Assembly: GCF_964340395.1 (NCBI RefSeq)
Contig: NC_135570.1
Span: 15,521,822-15,585,821, forward strand
Source of the DNA: Glandiceps talaboti
Taxonomy: Eukaryota; Hemichordata; Enteropneusta; Spengelidae
DNA length: 64,000 bases
Reading direction: 5' to 3'
The notes below the pieces were generated by a model. It was not told the origin of the DNA. It ran no database searches and saw only the letters and a list, made by a program, of their open reading frames with translations. Positions 1-12,230 of this stretch are shown here, in pieces; the stretch's first letter is position 1; every line of letters begins with the position of its first letter. Made by a program: the position numbers and the translations under genes.

Positions 1-442
1 ATTTACGAAAGTCGTACATTAGTAACATTGTCAGCTATTGGAGGTTAGACTTACGAAAGTCGTACATTAGTAACATTGTCAGCTATTGGACGTTAGACTT
101 ACGAAAGTCGTACATTAGTAACATTGTCAGCTATTGGACATTAGACTTACGAAAGTCGTACAATAGTAACATTGTCAGCTATTGGACGTTAGATTTACGA
201 AAGTCGTACATTAGTAACCTTGTCAGCTATTGGACGTTAGACTTACGAAAGTCGTACATAAGTAACATTGTTAGCTATTGGACATTTAGATTTACAAAAG
301 TCGTACATCAGTAACAAAGTCAACTATTGGACGTTAGATTTACGAAAGTCGTACATTAGTATTACACAATGTCAGATATTGGACGTTAGACTTAGAGAAG
401 TCGTACATCAGTAACATTGTCAGCTATTGGACGTTAGACTTA
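1..442. repeat. 48-bp minisatellite, about 9 copies, cut by window start
   Basis: A 48-bp unit beginning near TTACGAAAGTCGTACATTAG repeats about nine times with few substitutions. Successive TTACGAAA starts fall 48 bases apart (3, 51 and so on). The last units are more diverged, with small insertions near 280-290 and 360. The array is already in progress at base 1, so its true length is unknown. No stop-free frame of note. The following stretch to 1450 holds only unique AT-rich DNA and a small 15-bp repeat. Confidence 0.95.
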
Positions 443-823
443 CTTACGGTAGAATCGTCGACTTCTCTTTCTTTTGTGATATTGATATTGTTAATGCAAA
501 TTTGGAGATATAGTCAGTTACAGAGGCCCATCATTGCCTCATGATTTGTTTGTTGAATGTAGGGTCTGCCCTTACCTGTGCAAGTAGTGGAATAATAGAA
601 ATGTAACCAATTATTATGTCAATTTTATCATTTGCCACTTTAATATTGCTAGCATGAAATAACCTTTGATTAAAAAGAAAATTGTATGTCAAACATCTTG
701 GAGAGTTGCCCTTTATTTAAAAAAGAAAGAAAGAATTAAACACATAAGAATGACCACAAAACTATATTGCCATTCTCTGCTTAATCACCAAGTAGGGTTT
801 AAAGCGCATTTTAAGGAGAATCG

Positions 824-906
824 TTACCCCTCAATATCGCTACCCTCAATATTGTTACCCCTCAATATTGCTACCCTCAATATCACTACCCTCAATATCA
901 CTACCC
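824..906. repeat. 15-16 bp minisatellite, about 5.5 copies
   Basis: Short tandem units of the form TACCCTCAATATCAC or TACCCTCAATATTGC. Some units carry an extra C, which gives 16 bp. Flanking DNA at 443-823 and 907-1450 shows no recognisable feature. Confidence 0.85.
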
Positions 907-1450
907 ATGTGGTGATAAGAAACAAGAAAGGACTAAATCTGGAACTGCTTTAATGTCAAATTGTCCCTTGTCAGCAATTTCTTTCAACCCATTTGATTGT
1001 GTACTTCACAGTCGATCGCATAGGGCTTCATCCAAGTACGTGTTAAAGTGACAGAATTAGGTTAAATATCTTAACTCAAATGTATACTAGACAACAGATT
1101 AAATTTCTTAGCAACTGGTTGAGAACTTCTGCCGATTCATCATAGTTTTTCGTAACTGGTTTTTGTGGTGCTAGCATGATTCTCAGCAATTCGTAAGGCT
1201 TGCTTCCAATAATTGTCAAGAAGATGACAACTTTCTTACCGTCGTCGGTGACGTCATTAGCTTTGAATTACTGTTCCACTCTTTCGGTGTACGAAGCCCA
1301 ATTTACCTTCAGTGTAATCTGTAATCCGCCCAATCTGTGCCATGGTGCAAAGAAATCCTGTCGACTACGACAGTGTTATATCTCAGTGTGACGTGGATTA
1401 AAGAAGGCTGTCGGTTATATTAGCTGTTACTCTTTTATTTTCATTTATCT

Positions 1451-1906
1451 GCCACCCTAGGTGGGACCATAGGTAAATCATGTGCTCAGTGCCATATCAT
1501 CTGGTACCCTAGGTGGGACCATAGGTAAATCATGTGTTCAGTGCCATCTCATCTGGTACCCTAGGTGGGACCATAGGTAAATTACGTGTTCAGTGCCATC
1601 TCATCTGCCACCCTAGATGGGACAATAAGTAAATCACGTGTTCAGTGCCATCTCATCTGGTATCCTAGGTGGGACTATATGTAAATCACGTGTTCAGTGC
1701 CATCTCATCTGACACCCTAAGTGGGTCAATCTAGGTAAATCACGTGTTCAGTGTCATCTCATCTGGCACCCTATCTCATCTGGTACCCTAGGTAGGACCA
1801 TATGTAAATCAAGTGCTCAGTGCCATATCATCTGGTACCCTAGGTGGGACAATAGGTAAATCACGTGCTCAGTGCCATCTCATCTGGCACCCTAGGTGAA
1901 ACAATA
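1451..1906. repeat. 52-bp minisatellite, about 9 copies
   Basis: Units carry CCCTAGGTGGGACCATAGG followed by a GTAAATCACGTGTTCAGTG-like block. The spacing between GTGGGACC motifs is 52 bp (1461, 1513). One irregular junction near 1768-1790 fuses two partial units. The CACGTG E-box palindrome and CCTAGG recur in most units. No coding signal. Confidence 0.93.
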
Positions 1907-1945
1907 GGTAAACCATGAATTCTCAGATAAGGCCACATAAAAGAA

Positions 1946-2290
1946 GTTGTTTGGTTCCGGTTACCCGACCCCATCTAGTTTTTGACGCCGACTCTAAACC
2001 TTTGTTTACGTATTCGAGAAAAATAATAATAAAATCGCGAAAATCGTGAAGTCTCGCACGAAATAGTGGATGCGGAAACTGGCATCAACTTAAAATGACA
2101 ATATAAAACTGTTCTTCCAATCTGTAATGGCTGTACATCTGATAGGATGAAATAAACAACACAGACCATTTGGAAAATAATGGAAAACCTGAATTAGACA
2201 CTCACACGTGAAAATAAATGCAATAAAAAAAACCAAAACATCTACCTACCCTACCTATTTTAAAATTGAATGTAATCGTAACCACACAAA
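1946..2290. mobile_element. Non-autonomous TIR mini-element, copy 1
   Basis: The left end, TTGTTTGGTTCCGGTTAC, is the imperfect inverse of the right end, GTAATCGTAACCACACAA. The body matches, in inverted orientation, a second copy at 43958-44163. Shared blocks include CCCGACCCCA, TATTCGAGAAAAAT, AAATAGTGGATGC and GACAATATAAAACTGTTCTT. Copy 2 lacks about 130 bp found here near the right end. The two copies and shared inverted ends make a MITE-like DNA transposon the simplest reading. The superfamily is not assignable, because no coding sequence is present and I could not settle the target duplication. Confidence 0.7.
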
Positions 2291-2995
2291 TTTTTTTATG
2301 CCTAATGATGAAACTTCCTAATATACAAATACACAATTAGGCGCGAAATAAGATTTATACAAACCATATTTGGCAGTGGTATGGTGGCATTTTGTTCAAT
2401 CTAGGATGACGTTATGTGGAGTAGATGCATTACTGATTAAAATGATTAAAATTTGGTAATGTAATGTTCGTAAAGATCTCATGGAAAAGACTTCAAGTCG
2501 TATGTTGCTATCGTTCAAACTACGACAGCCCTAGCATAGCTATAGAAAGGATATTTCCTCTGTAAGTTAGATATAGGAGATCCTTCGATGTATATAGCCA
2601 CCCATTGCGTTGCTTCCATTGCTCTGTTCAAATAATAATCAGATTCTAATTAACTGTGGTCAGTAACAAGGCTTGTAATCTAATACGTCCTCAAACCAAT
2701 TACAATCTCCTGACTAAGAGATTTGAAATAGGTGTTAGGCTCCAGTACGTATAATAATACACTGTATGGTATTCAAACCTGAACAGGAATAATAGTTGAT
2801 TGTTTTTTTAAGACTATATAAAATGGTAGGAAACCATTCCCTTCAGATGGTATTAGAACATTATCCTGTCCTTGGTAAGAATGGAAAGAGGTAAATATAT
2901 TTTTGTCGTCAGTAGCTGATAAAATAAGAGATTTAGATGTCAATTTGCACGAATTTATATACTAACTAACTCTACCGTTAAAATACACAAAAATT
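2291..2995. other. Unique AT-rich stretch, no gene seen
   Basis: No repeat array, no long frame and no recognisable RNA. A TATA-like string, ACTATATAAAATGG, lies near 2812-2825, but nothing downstream supports a transcript. Confidence 0.5.
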
Positions 2996-3225
2996 TGACA
3001 ACTGAAATCAACAGATCAGACGATCGTTTATATATCTATGTAACAACTGAAATCAACAGATCAGACGATCGTTTATATAATAGTATCCATGTAACAACTG
3101 AAATCAACAGATCAGACGATCGTTTACATATCCATGTAACAACTGAAATCAACAGATCAGACGATCGTTTACATATCCATGTAACAACTGAAATCAACAG
3201 ATCAGACGGCCGTTTACATATGTAA
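2996..3225. repeat. 45-bp minisatellite, 5 copies, open in frame
   Basis: Five copies of a unit containing ACTGAAATCAACAGATCAGA and CGATCGTTTA, spaced 45 bp except one 51-bp step. Because 45 and 51 are multiples of three, the plus strand stays open for 76 codons and would give a 15-residue peptide repeat (TTEINRSDDRLYIYV). No splice or promoter context supports translation, so I treat it as non-coding. Confidence 0.9.
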
Positions 3226-3561
3226 CAGACTATCCTGTCCTGCCATCAACACATGTAAACCTTGTATACCTAAAATTCAAATGATTCGGATTGATTGCCT
3301 TTTTTGCTAGAGGCTAATGATTGTTGAAGTAAAGCAAACTCCGTTGGTTTGTCACTAATTACGTTATATACAATGTTAATAAGTGCGAATGATCACACAT
3401 GAATGTTAAACCGTCACACTTACAGACACTCAATCCACGATTCCTGTCTTGAATGTAGTAATGACCACTAGCATTACAGTAACTAAAGGTATATATTGGG
3501 TCTGGGGCTACATATTCACCTTTTACCATGATTTCAATGAGATAACTATGGAACACAGTAC

Positions 3562-3563
<2 letters not shown>

Positions 3564-3604
<41 letters not shown>
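3564..3604. repeat. (AC)n microsatellite
   Basis: About 20 uninterrupted AC dinucleotides. The reverse strand reads as a poly(Cys-Val) frame with no meaning. Confidence 0.97.
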
Positions 3605-3609
<5 letters not shown>

Positions 3610-5705
3610 GCCTTTTACATTGGAATGATGTTATTCACAACTATCATAGTCACGGTATTGATAATGGGCTTTACCAAACAAAATAATACATTGTACATCA
3701 TAAACAAACTGAAATCTTTATCAGTGCCTTGTATTAATTAAACACACCGTGTTTCAATCGATTGTTTTCAATATCTCTCTTGTACTCTATTTCCGAGCAA
3801 TGGATTCTGATATATTTCAGTGTGAATAATGTTGAATATTTGCCTGTATCTTATAATTATGAAATTTGATATACCAAAAATCTGGGTGGAATTGACAAGC
3901 ATTACGATTTGTGTGTAACTCTATATTTTTGAAAGTATTCGTGACTTGAGTTCGTTAGAATCGTGAACTTTGACATTAAACATAAGTGTTTCCATGGCGA
4001 CTCTTTTCATTCTGATATGTATGTTACGTATCCCTTTTCTTAAAGTGCAATCTTTGATATTAAGCTCATAATTGTAGCTCTCGGGTGATGATTTTCTTTG
4101 CTTTAACTCTACTTCAAAAAGGATTTGCTAGAATGAGCCAAATGTGTCTTCTCCCATGTATATTATGACATCACTGTTATGACATCACTGAATTCAGATG
4201 ACGACAAGGCTGATACATATGTTGAAAGTATCTTCAGAAAAGTTCAATGTGGATGTCATTTTAATAATGGATCAAACATTGTTATGTTGTGAATGTTACA
4301 TCTGTCAATGAAATATTATATTGCTATAAGATTCATAATTCAATTCAATTAAATGACAAACAATGAGAGATCTGCCCATTATTGAAGTCAAGCATTTAAC
4401 AAAGCTGTAGAATAGCTAATGAGTCACCCTCACTCGCTATGATAATGTGTTACCCAGGTACAAATAGTTTATTTTGCCGCCATTGAAACTTAGCAGACGA
4501 CTTCTTCTGTCTGCGCAATAAGTGAACAACGCATTCATCAGTTTATTGTCAGAATCAGGTAATTCAAGACTAGCATTAAAGTCCCTGTAGTGTAATGTCG
4601 ATAAGACACAACACGAATGTTCGAGATGGAAGAACTATTACTATTATGCTGCCAGCCTATTCGATTACCATCCCTAGTGGCAATCATAGGCTCAACAGCA
4701 ATCAGCAGCAAGATTTGAGACTTGATATTATACATAATGAAAATGACAAGATATACCATGAAGGCCAATTCACAGTTGGAAACACAGCAATTTTAGTGTA
4801 ATCTTGTGAAGTTGTCGATACTAACTAGAAAACAACCCAAGGTCCGCAAGCGTGTGTATCGACTGAATACGACCTTAGAGTAAGCCCCCCCCCCCCCCAA
4901 AAAAAATGTGTCTGGTCAAGAGAGTTTGTCTAAAATGGTGCGACGATGCGATTGTTTTTTTTTTTAATTCTCAACAAACCTGTCATTCAATCTACTATAT
5001 ATGGCAGTTACTGTTCTTTTTATTTAGTACTTTAGAGCATGTGTATATGTGGGACAGATGTCATTTGTTTGTTCATGATTGGCTCTGCAGTTGTCTTCAC
5101 TGAAGTGGGGGGGGGGGGGTATTTTTGTGTTTTCCCGCAGATCCGCAGACTGCATGGTGATGGGCAAACACGCTAAATAGTGACCGACTCGACGGTATTT
5201 AAGAGATGCGCGTACTGACCAGAAACAATTCTCTTCTCTTTGTTTTTTTTTTTTTTTTTGGGGGGGGGGTATAACTTAAATGTACTTATTTGTTCTTTGT
5301 CACCGTGTGAGCGCGCGCACACACACACACACACACTTCAAATTGAACGCATTTTGTCGTAACAACTAGAGTATTAATGGAAATACTCTACGATTATGGA
5401 TGTATCCTTGAAAAACATACTAAAACACTGCTATTCGCTTTGCATTGTATGTGACGTGTTCTACCACTCAGACACTCATTAGTAGGCAACACATAGATAT
5501 TGATACAACTGACAAAAGCATCCAATTCTTTCTATATTTTTGACTTTGGAGTAAATTTGTAATCTGATTTTTCTGATCATTCTAACACTTTAGATTTACC
5601 TAAACTTAAATCCACATTTATTAAAAATCCCATTTTTAAAATGGGAAATCACTTTGGGGTTTGATGAGACTGGCGAGGTCAACTATATTTGATATACAAG
5701 GAAGG
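3605..5705. other. AT-rich stretch with homopolymer tracts, no gene seen
   Basis: Contains a C-tract running into an A-tract (about 4885-4905), a G-tract (5107-5119), a T-tract running into a G-tract (5244-5269), and a short GC/AC alternation (5311-5336). Both strands at 4540-4800 are open for 70-odd codons, but neither frame has recognisable motifs. I see no gene. Confidence 0.5.
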
Positions 5706-5819
<114 letters not shown>

Positions 5820-6076
5820 TCCGAAAATAATGACCAACACGTGGACATATGTACAAATCCGATCGCTGTGCAGGTCCTATCAAATCGTATTATGATATTG
5901 TTTAGACGAATCCCTTACAAAATAAAATAAATCTTTTATGGTCAAATTCCGTAATATACATTGAACGGGGATTTAATTTCACATACTTTCTGTTCGTATC
6001 ATTTATGTTGTAAGATCAAAGAAAAATCGGGGAAAGTAATACCAATTTTGAACGTTTTGGCTCATATTTCGAACAC

Positions 6077-6190
6077 AGCAGAACCAGTGACGTAGACACA
6101 CGTTATCATGACGTAGCACGACCATAGTATATAAGTCACTGTACAATAGTTTAGCCGACTCCCTCTGATTTATATTCTTTCAGACAAATT
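6077..6190 (+). promoter_or_regulatory. Possible TATA promoter with CRE-like sites
   Basis: A TATA-like string (AGTATATAAGTCAC, about 6126-6139) follows two CRE-like cores, GTGACGTAGA (about 6088) and ATGACGTAGC (about 6109). A reading frame opens 70 bases downstream. This spacing would suit a polymerase II core promoter. In DNA this AT-rich a TATA string is weak evidence, so this is only a candidate. Confidence 0.22.
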
Positions 6191-6206
6191 CAGACAAATT
6201 TCACAA

Positions 6207-6524
6207 GTGTACATGATTTTGTTAAAACATTTTTTTGACGTTTCGAATTGTACGTTTGAGCTTCTGAATACCTCTTTTCATCGGTTCAAATGTCAATTGT
6301 TTATTTCAGAGGGAAATAGGAGTTTTATAAATTTTTCAGCAGGCATGCAGACTATTTCGAAGAAAACCAAACCTGTCACCAAAGATATTGATTTCTCTGA
6401 ATACATGACAAAATACACTTACATGTTAAAACTCTCAAAACAAAGTAATCAGCAATGCGACTGTTACCTTCCTCAGGACAAAGTAAAGTACATGCATCTG
6501 ACATTTGTGCCAGGTTTGGTTTAA
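6207..6524 (+). CDS. Unrecognised 105-codon reading frame, possible exon
   Basis: Non-repetitive frame of mixed composition. The second half (residues 47-95) is rich in Lys, Ser, Gln and Tyr. A polypyrimidine-like acceptor (AAATTTTTCAG) lies at about 6329-6340, just before the internal Met-47 segment MQTISKKTKP. A donor-like CAAAGTAAAG lies near 6478-6488, so a short exon at about 6341-6480 is conceivable. It sits below the candidate promoter at 6077-6190. I do not recognise the protein. It may be a chance frame. Confidence 0.18.
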   Translation: MYMILLKHFFDVSNCTFELLNTSFHRFKCQLFISEGNRSFINFSAGMQTISKKTKPVTKDIDFSEYMTKYTYMLKLSKQSNQQCDCYLPQDKVKYMHLTFVPGLV

Positions 6525-6763
6525 ATCAGTATGTACCACAATGTTCAACACCAATGGCACCCATAGTGCACAGCCCTGCACTAAATGATGTTTCACTAGA
6601 TCTTATCACATGATGGTTACTGACCTCATAATTCAGTATTAAAGTAATTTTCTTATGTCGTGTAGAAAATAATAAAATGGTGAAAAAGGAGTAAATGAAA
6701 AAGTGTGACCCCTGTTAATAGTATAGTATATACTATGCTTGAATTCAGCCAATGCACTGTGTA

Positions 6764-7690
6764 CATTATTATTATCATTATTATTATTAATATTATACTA
6801 TTATTATTATTATTTTCATTGCCATAAGTATAAAAAAGTATACAATGGAATTCGCTTTGGTTATACATATACGTAGCACGGTTAAAACACAAACAATGTG
6901 CATATGAAAAACATTACAAGTTGTAAATATGTACATATACTCTAAAACGTCAAATAAATTACGAATCATTTAAAATCCGAACGGACAGAGGATAAAAACT
7001 ATTTTTGAAGCGATTTGTTTGGTTTTGATTGATCTATATCGAGTACCAGAGGGCAGTAGTTCGAACAATGTGTGGGCTGGATGGTTTATGTCGTTAATTA
7101 CAGATTTTGCTTTCCTGCTGGCACGTGAATTCAATGGTGACTCAAGAGATGGAAGGCCTATACCAATAATACTTGATTCCGTTCTCACAATTCTATTTAA
7201 CTTAGCACGAACCTAATGATTAGTGTTTCCATACCAGACTTTGACTGAGAATGTCAGAACACTCTCAACCACAGCCTGGTAGAATTTCTTTAAAATAGCT
7301 TGACTGACACCAAAACTCTTTAAACGGCGTAGAAAGAAAGGGCGTTGTTGAGCTTTTTTTACAATGTGATCAACATTTTTTTCCCACTTTAAATCCTCTG
7401 AGATAAGTGACCCGAGAAATTTAAACGTATCTACGATTTCTACCTCTTTGCCATGAATATTCAGGAGGTGTGTGATACATTCTACGATAATTTCTTTTGT
7501 CTTATCTCGGTATGCTGTCTCGTTGTCATACTGAATAAGACCCACAATTCACGTGTCGTCAGCAAATTTAAAAATCAAAGAATCGCTAGCAGATGAAGCA
7601 CAATCATTGAGTAACGAGAGAATACAGCATGGGACAAAGAACGCAGCCCTGGGGAGCACCTGTATTTAAAATGATTGGTTCCGAAAAGAA
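6764..7690 (-). mobile_element. 5'-truncated, inactivated LINE (CR1/L2/Rex1-like)
   Basis: Read on the minus strand, this is the 3' part of a non-LTR retrotransposon. RT motif TGAPQGCVL lies at about 7640-7668, and the catalytic FADDT box at about 7551-7571. Then come the thumb-like FKFLGSLISEDLKW, KKAQQR and VWYGN blocks (7213-7545), and after them LPSLESP and LPSGTRYRSIKTK (6990-7188). It is broken by a TGA just after FADDT, an in-frame TAG at 7213-7215, and a one-base frameshift near 7010. A second frame then reads NRFKNSFYPLSVRIL to a stop at about 6959. The 3' tail is an (AAT)n simple repeat at 6764-6815, as in CR1/L2-type elements. The 5' end is lost at about 7690. The RT family is secure; the clade assignment is from motif memory. 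Confidence 0.85.
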
Positions 7691-7779
7691 ATATTCTTAT
7701 AACATTCACAGGTAATATAGATAAGAAATATACAGGAGAAGTATGTTTGGTGCTCATATAATGTTTTACTGAGTGGTGG

Positions 7780-8470
7780 ATATCTTAGATTAACAAATTA
7801 TCGCATAACTCAAAAACATAAATACTCAGAGACTCCATTCCAGTGGTTAACCCAATAAAATCACATCCAAGCATTTGTGTAAGACAGTAACTTTTGGCCT
7901 TGACCTGTCCTTCAGGGTCAAGTATCAAAATTGGTTGTCAATTACAATGAAGGTTATGAAACAAATAACGTGCATATGTGGAATACTGTATCTGAAATTT
8001 GTGTACCAATTTGCCTGAAATTGGCCCATTCATGTCAGATTTGTACTTGTATTCTTTGAACATTTTTAACGAGTTGACATTGAAGATAACGGTCAATGTC
8101 TCATTAGAAAGCTCACTATAAACAATATGGGTGTAGACACTCAAACACTCAGCATTAAGGGTCAAAATGTGATTCTTTACAACAAATATAGCTACCAAAT
8201 GTGTTTTTTTTTATCGCTGATTTATGTACCAAATTATATGGAATTTGAAATGTGCCTTCTTAAGATATAGCCCAATTACTGAACTTAATTAATTATGCAA
8301 ATTACTCAGGGTTAAAAGCTACAACACGTGCTCTGTTGTCACAATGTATAAACAAAGGTACATGCAATTTAAAGCTTGCAGTATTAAGATATTGCCTTGT
8401 TACCTAAAATCGTTAATTACACAAATACCTTGTTAATATTCAGATAATTAAAAAAATATTATTTGCACCA
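7780..8470 (+). repeat. Dispersed octamer-type repeat (plus orientation)
   Basis: The segment at 8215-8470 carries the recurring block seen elsewhere in the window: TACCAAATTATATGGAATTT, then TTAAGATATAGCCCAATTAC, then AATTATGCAAATTACTC. The same order recurs at 13.8-15.4, 19.2-19.4 and 20.3-20.5 kb, and in reverse at 9.3, 10.3, 15.7 and 26.2-26.9 kb. The preceding 7860-7930 resembles the GACCTTGACCTTCA...CAGGGTCAA block of the repeats at 22 and 25 kb. No coding capacity. Confidence 0.65.
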
Positions 8471-9289
8471 ACACGGCCTACCTTCATGAAAGGTAAAAAG
8501 CAGATCTCGCTCGTTTTAATTTTTGAATACAGAATATCTTGTAGCTTTTTAAAGATCTTTTATAGAAATGCGTCATTCTTTGGTCGAGCTCGTATCTCTA
8601 AAAGACTTCCTTGCATACCCGAGGCAGTCCATTTCAATATACATTGACTCTATATTAATATAAAGAAAGTACCTTGAAAATGTTCACCTTCCTATCATGT
8701 TGACATTTTGCCCCATTTTGCACATTTCTCACTACTTCAATGCCCTATTTTCCTATTTTAATCGTCAATCGCAGCTTTTTCCTGTATATTACTACATCAT
8801 TGGCTTAAATATTGCGTTTTGTCGTATTTAGCTATCTTTACTTGAATTGCAGCACACCCATTCTCATAACATGTTACCATTATTTTTACCTTCCATTAGG
8901 GAGTATTTTGTTAGCTAATAAATCACATTGAAAGTTATTATCAAAATTGATAGTAACTGATTTTCAAGAATTTGGAAGGATGCCCCCAACAGTTATTTCC
9001 TGTCAATTTTAGTAGTGGGCTAGTAAGCCACATGTCCTCTGGGCATAACAAACTTCCAGGAACCTATGACTCCCTTGTTAGGTTCGCCCATCAGGAAGGT
9101 CATGTTTTCTGAATAGTGAATTCATCTGTTTACAAAGCCTCTTAGTAAATGAACACTCTCATTCAAACATTCAGTATCTATCTGTCAATATTCTCACAGC
9201 CATTGGTTGTCAACTCCAAAATCGACCCCACTCACATATTCTGACTTTAGTATCTATCTACTATTAAGCATGAATTTAATTATTCATTT

Positions 9290-10580
9290 GCACAACTGAT
9301 TATTTTTGCAATATCTCACAAAATTAGTATCATCCAACGTCATCTAATTTCTTTACACAATTCGGTGATATCAAAACATATATATATCCGATAAAAGCCT
9401 GTTGATGTAGTTTTTAATTTAAATGAGTCATTTGCATAATTAATGAACTTTACCGATCAAGGGATAAACCATGTATGGTCATTCTGAAAATTTAAGTCAT
9501 AAAAGATTGATCTTTTTTCCCTTTCAGTTTACATCTGGTATAGAACTGAAGTCAGAATTGTCAGCGATAAATCATTATTAGAGTTCACATTATAGTCTAG
9601 AAATAAGGTTACATGGTGGGTCGACATTGCCTTAAGTGAATCGGTAGATACGGACAAATCAAAGTTTGTTTTAAGAAAAAGAATTCAGGACTAACCTTCA
9701 ATAGTTATAAACACAATGAACGTCAGTAAATTTGCTGCCTTGGGTGACCATATAGGAAGAAATACTGGCTGTCTCATACAGTAATCTTGCTATCTACGAT
9801 AAACAAGTTTTTTATGACCTTTTCATTTCACAAACGATTTCCGAATACAGTGTTGACACGTTGTACATATTTTAGGACATGCTGAGTACGTCCGTTTATA
9901 TTAAATGACAGGAAGTAACGGCTACCCCAAAACCACCTAGGACATATACCCCTAAATAATCGTCAAACCAGGTAATGTGTGTATAGATATGTTAAATCAG
10001 GGCATTTAAATCAAACCTGCCAACACTTCATCAAGTTGTACTTCATTTTACAAATGCTCTATGACTCACATAGGTGATTCGTTCACTTTGATTAACGGTT
10101 ATTATAATGTTTTATTCACATTTTTACACTTTCATTTCAGTTATACTAAAGGCTATGAGGAGACACTAAAATGAAATATCAACATATAACTAACCGTGAC
10201 ATAATCTTGTAATCATTGCTCGGGTTTGATGGGCGTGCTCTCCTTTGAATTATATTGAAAACGATACTGGGTATATGATAAAAAGCTTCCTCAATATATA
10301 TACCTTTTCACCTTAATGAAAAATTTGCGCAATTACTGATTTTCAGTAATTAGGCAACATCTTTTGAACCCAAGCTGAATTTCATATAATTGAAATTGTC
10401 AATATCTGCAATATTTGAAAGGAAAAAGGGAAGTTTCACATTTCCTAGCCAAACGCACGTGTTCTATATATCTATATATCATGTCGATGTAGTCGGTTTT
10501 TATTGACTGAGTCCTTTACATAATTACTGATATTAAGAAATTAGGCACTATTATCTTAATAATTCAAATTTGAAGTACTT
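9290..10580 (-). repeat. Dispersed octamer-type repeats (minus orientation), two or more fragments
   Basis: Fragments at about 9290-9480 and 10310-10570 carry the reverse form: TGTTGATGTAGTTTTTAATT, then ATTTGCATAATTAATGAAC, then an AATTAGGC-type block. They are more diverged than the block at 13.8-15.4 kb. Between them (9560-10300), and upstream at 8480-9290, I see only AT-rich DNA with no gene. Confidence 0.5.
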
Positions 10581-10612
10581 TGGTGCATTCATCGATCACA
10601 GCAACACCCATG

Positions 10613-11067
10613 TATACAATATAGTACAGTAATGGATAGTACAATGCAGTATAGTAAAATACAGTACAGTACAATAAAGTGCAGTACAGTACATTACAGT
10701 AAAGTACAGTATAAATGAGTGATGACATGCCAGCAGACTTGGAAATAGAGAGTATCACTAAATAATTAAAGTAAATGTTAAAGTACAGTACAGTGCATTA
10801 TGTATAGTACAGTACAGTAAAGTACATTAAAGTAAAGTATAGTTCAGTACAGTACAGTACTACACTAAAGTACTAGTACAGTACAGTACAGTACAGTACA
10901 GTGCAGAACAGTACAGTAAATACAGTTTAGTACAATATAGTACAGTACAGTGCAGTACAACTGATGAATGTGCAGGAAATATCACATGAATTCACCATAG
11001 GAAATGATTTGAATGAATATTTATGTGTGATGACATGCCAGCAGACTTGGAAATAGAGAGTATCACT
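10613..11067. repeat. Degenerate (CAGTA)n array flanked by a 41-bp direct repeat
   Basis: A loose pentanucleotide array (CAGTA/CAGTACAGTA, 10613-10958) is interrupted by, and followed by, an identical 41-bp sequence beginning GTGATGACATGCCAGCAGAC. The two copies lie at 10719-10759 and 11027-11067. The perfect identity of the 41-bp copies contrasts with the scrambled pentamers between them, which points to a recent segmental duplication or unequal exchange. Confidence 0.85.
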
Positions 11068-11254
11068 TTTCAATGGCAAATATACTTAATACTCATCGAT
11101 GACACGTTTCCGTATTAATAGCTGTGCTAGTCACAATGCCAATATTTATCCAAATGTCTACACTACTTTAATTTGAAAATGATCCGTATTTAGCACAACT
11201 GAACTTCTTGGTTCAGTAGTGCTATAGGCTTGGAAAAGTGCCTGTCTGGCTGTG

Positions 11255-11290
11255 TGTATGTGTGTGTGTGTGTGGGGGGGGGGGGGGGGT
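11255..11290. repeat. (GT)n followed by a poly-G tract
   Basis: Alternating GT runs directly into about 16 Gs. Confidence 0.9.
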
Positions 11291-11294
11291 TAAA

Positions 11295-12230
11295 CAACTT
11301 TAAGTCAAAAGCTGCTGGACCGATGCTGCCATGGTACTTGGTGGGTATATTAACTTGGGTGTCTAGTTGGGAAAATCAAAATGATCTTACCACCGGTGTG
11401 TGATTTGGGTAAAAAAACCCGTTTAAAAAACTCAAAAACTAACGCGCAGGTCGATCTGAAATTTGGTGGGAACATTTTTAGAGGTGTTTTTATTAAGAAT
11501 TGTTCATGATATGATGATCCCATCAGTGATATGCAAATTAGGTCTATAAATGTGTGCTTTGATCAAAAATCTAAACTACTGGGCAGATTCGGCTGAAATT
11601 TGGCGGGAACGTTCATAGGGGTGTTTAGGTTAAGAATTGCTCATGACATGATAATCTCAACAGTAATATGCAAATTAGGTAGATTGAGCTGAAATATTTA
11701 ATGGGGATGCATCTGGCGATGTGTACATGAAGGTGTAATCGCAGCATGATGATCCCATTGGCGTTATGCAAATTACGTCTAAAAATCTCAATTTTACTCA
11801 CAAACATACCATGAAAACTACATCGTGAAGGGACTGAAACTTAACGGGAATGTCTCTGGAGGGTTATTCTGCATTTATTGTTCGAAACATTTGGACTAAT
11901 CTGGTCCTAGCAACCATGACCAATCCCCTTGCAACAGTGAAATGATGATGCATATTGCAAAGATAACAACAGCAACAGCCAAATTATGGTTTAAATTGCA
12001 AAGATGAAAACTGGAAAACGTAGGAAAGTGAATAAAGATTCCAAAAATGTATGCAAATGTACCTAGCAACAATACCACGCCCATATCAACAGCCAAATGA
12101 TGGTGTATAATGTAAAGATAACGGATTAATTGGCAAGCAAATCATGCAAATGAACATTCAAAAAATGTATGCAAACATCCCTAGCAACAAGATGACGCCC
12201 ATAGCAACAGCCAAATACAGTAGTGCTACA
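11295..12230. repeat. Dispersed non-coding repeat with diverged internal units
   Basis: 11295-11880 has two or three diverged ~125-bp units. Each carries CTGAAATTTGG(T/C)GGGAAC, GTGTTTAGGTTAAGAATTG, CATGATGATCCCAT and ATATGCAAATTAGGT. 11890-12230 is a second repeat type, with two diverged copies of a block containing CTAGCAACAA, ACGCCCATA, CAACAGCCAAAT and AAAAAATGTATGCAAA. Both look like old dispersed repeats and show no reading frame of interest. Confidence 0.6.

Noticed and set aside
1-442. CRISPR-like array
   Set aside because: The 48-bp units are contiguous without unique spacers, and the genome is animal; it is a minisatellite. The same applies to the 52, 28, 45 and 38-bp arrays.
2812-2825. 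TATA-like ACTATATAAAATGG as a promoter
   Set aside because: No downstream frame, initiator or compositional change; TATA strings are common by chance in this AT-rich DNA.
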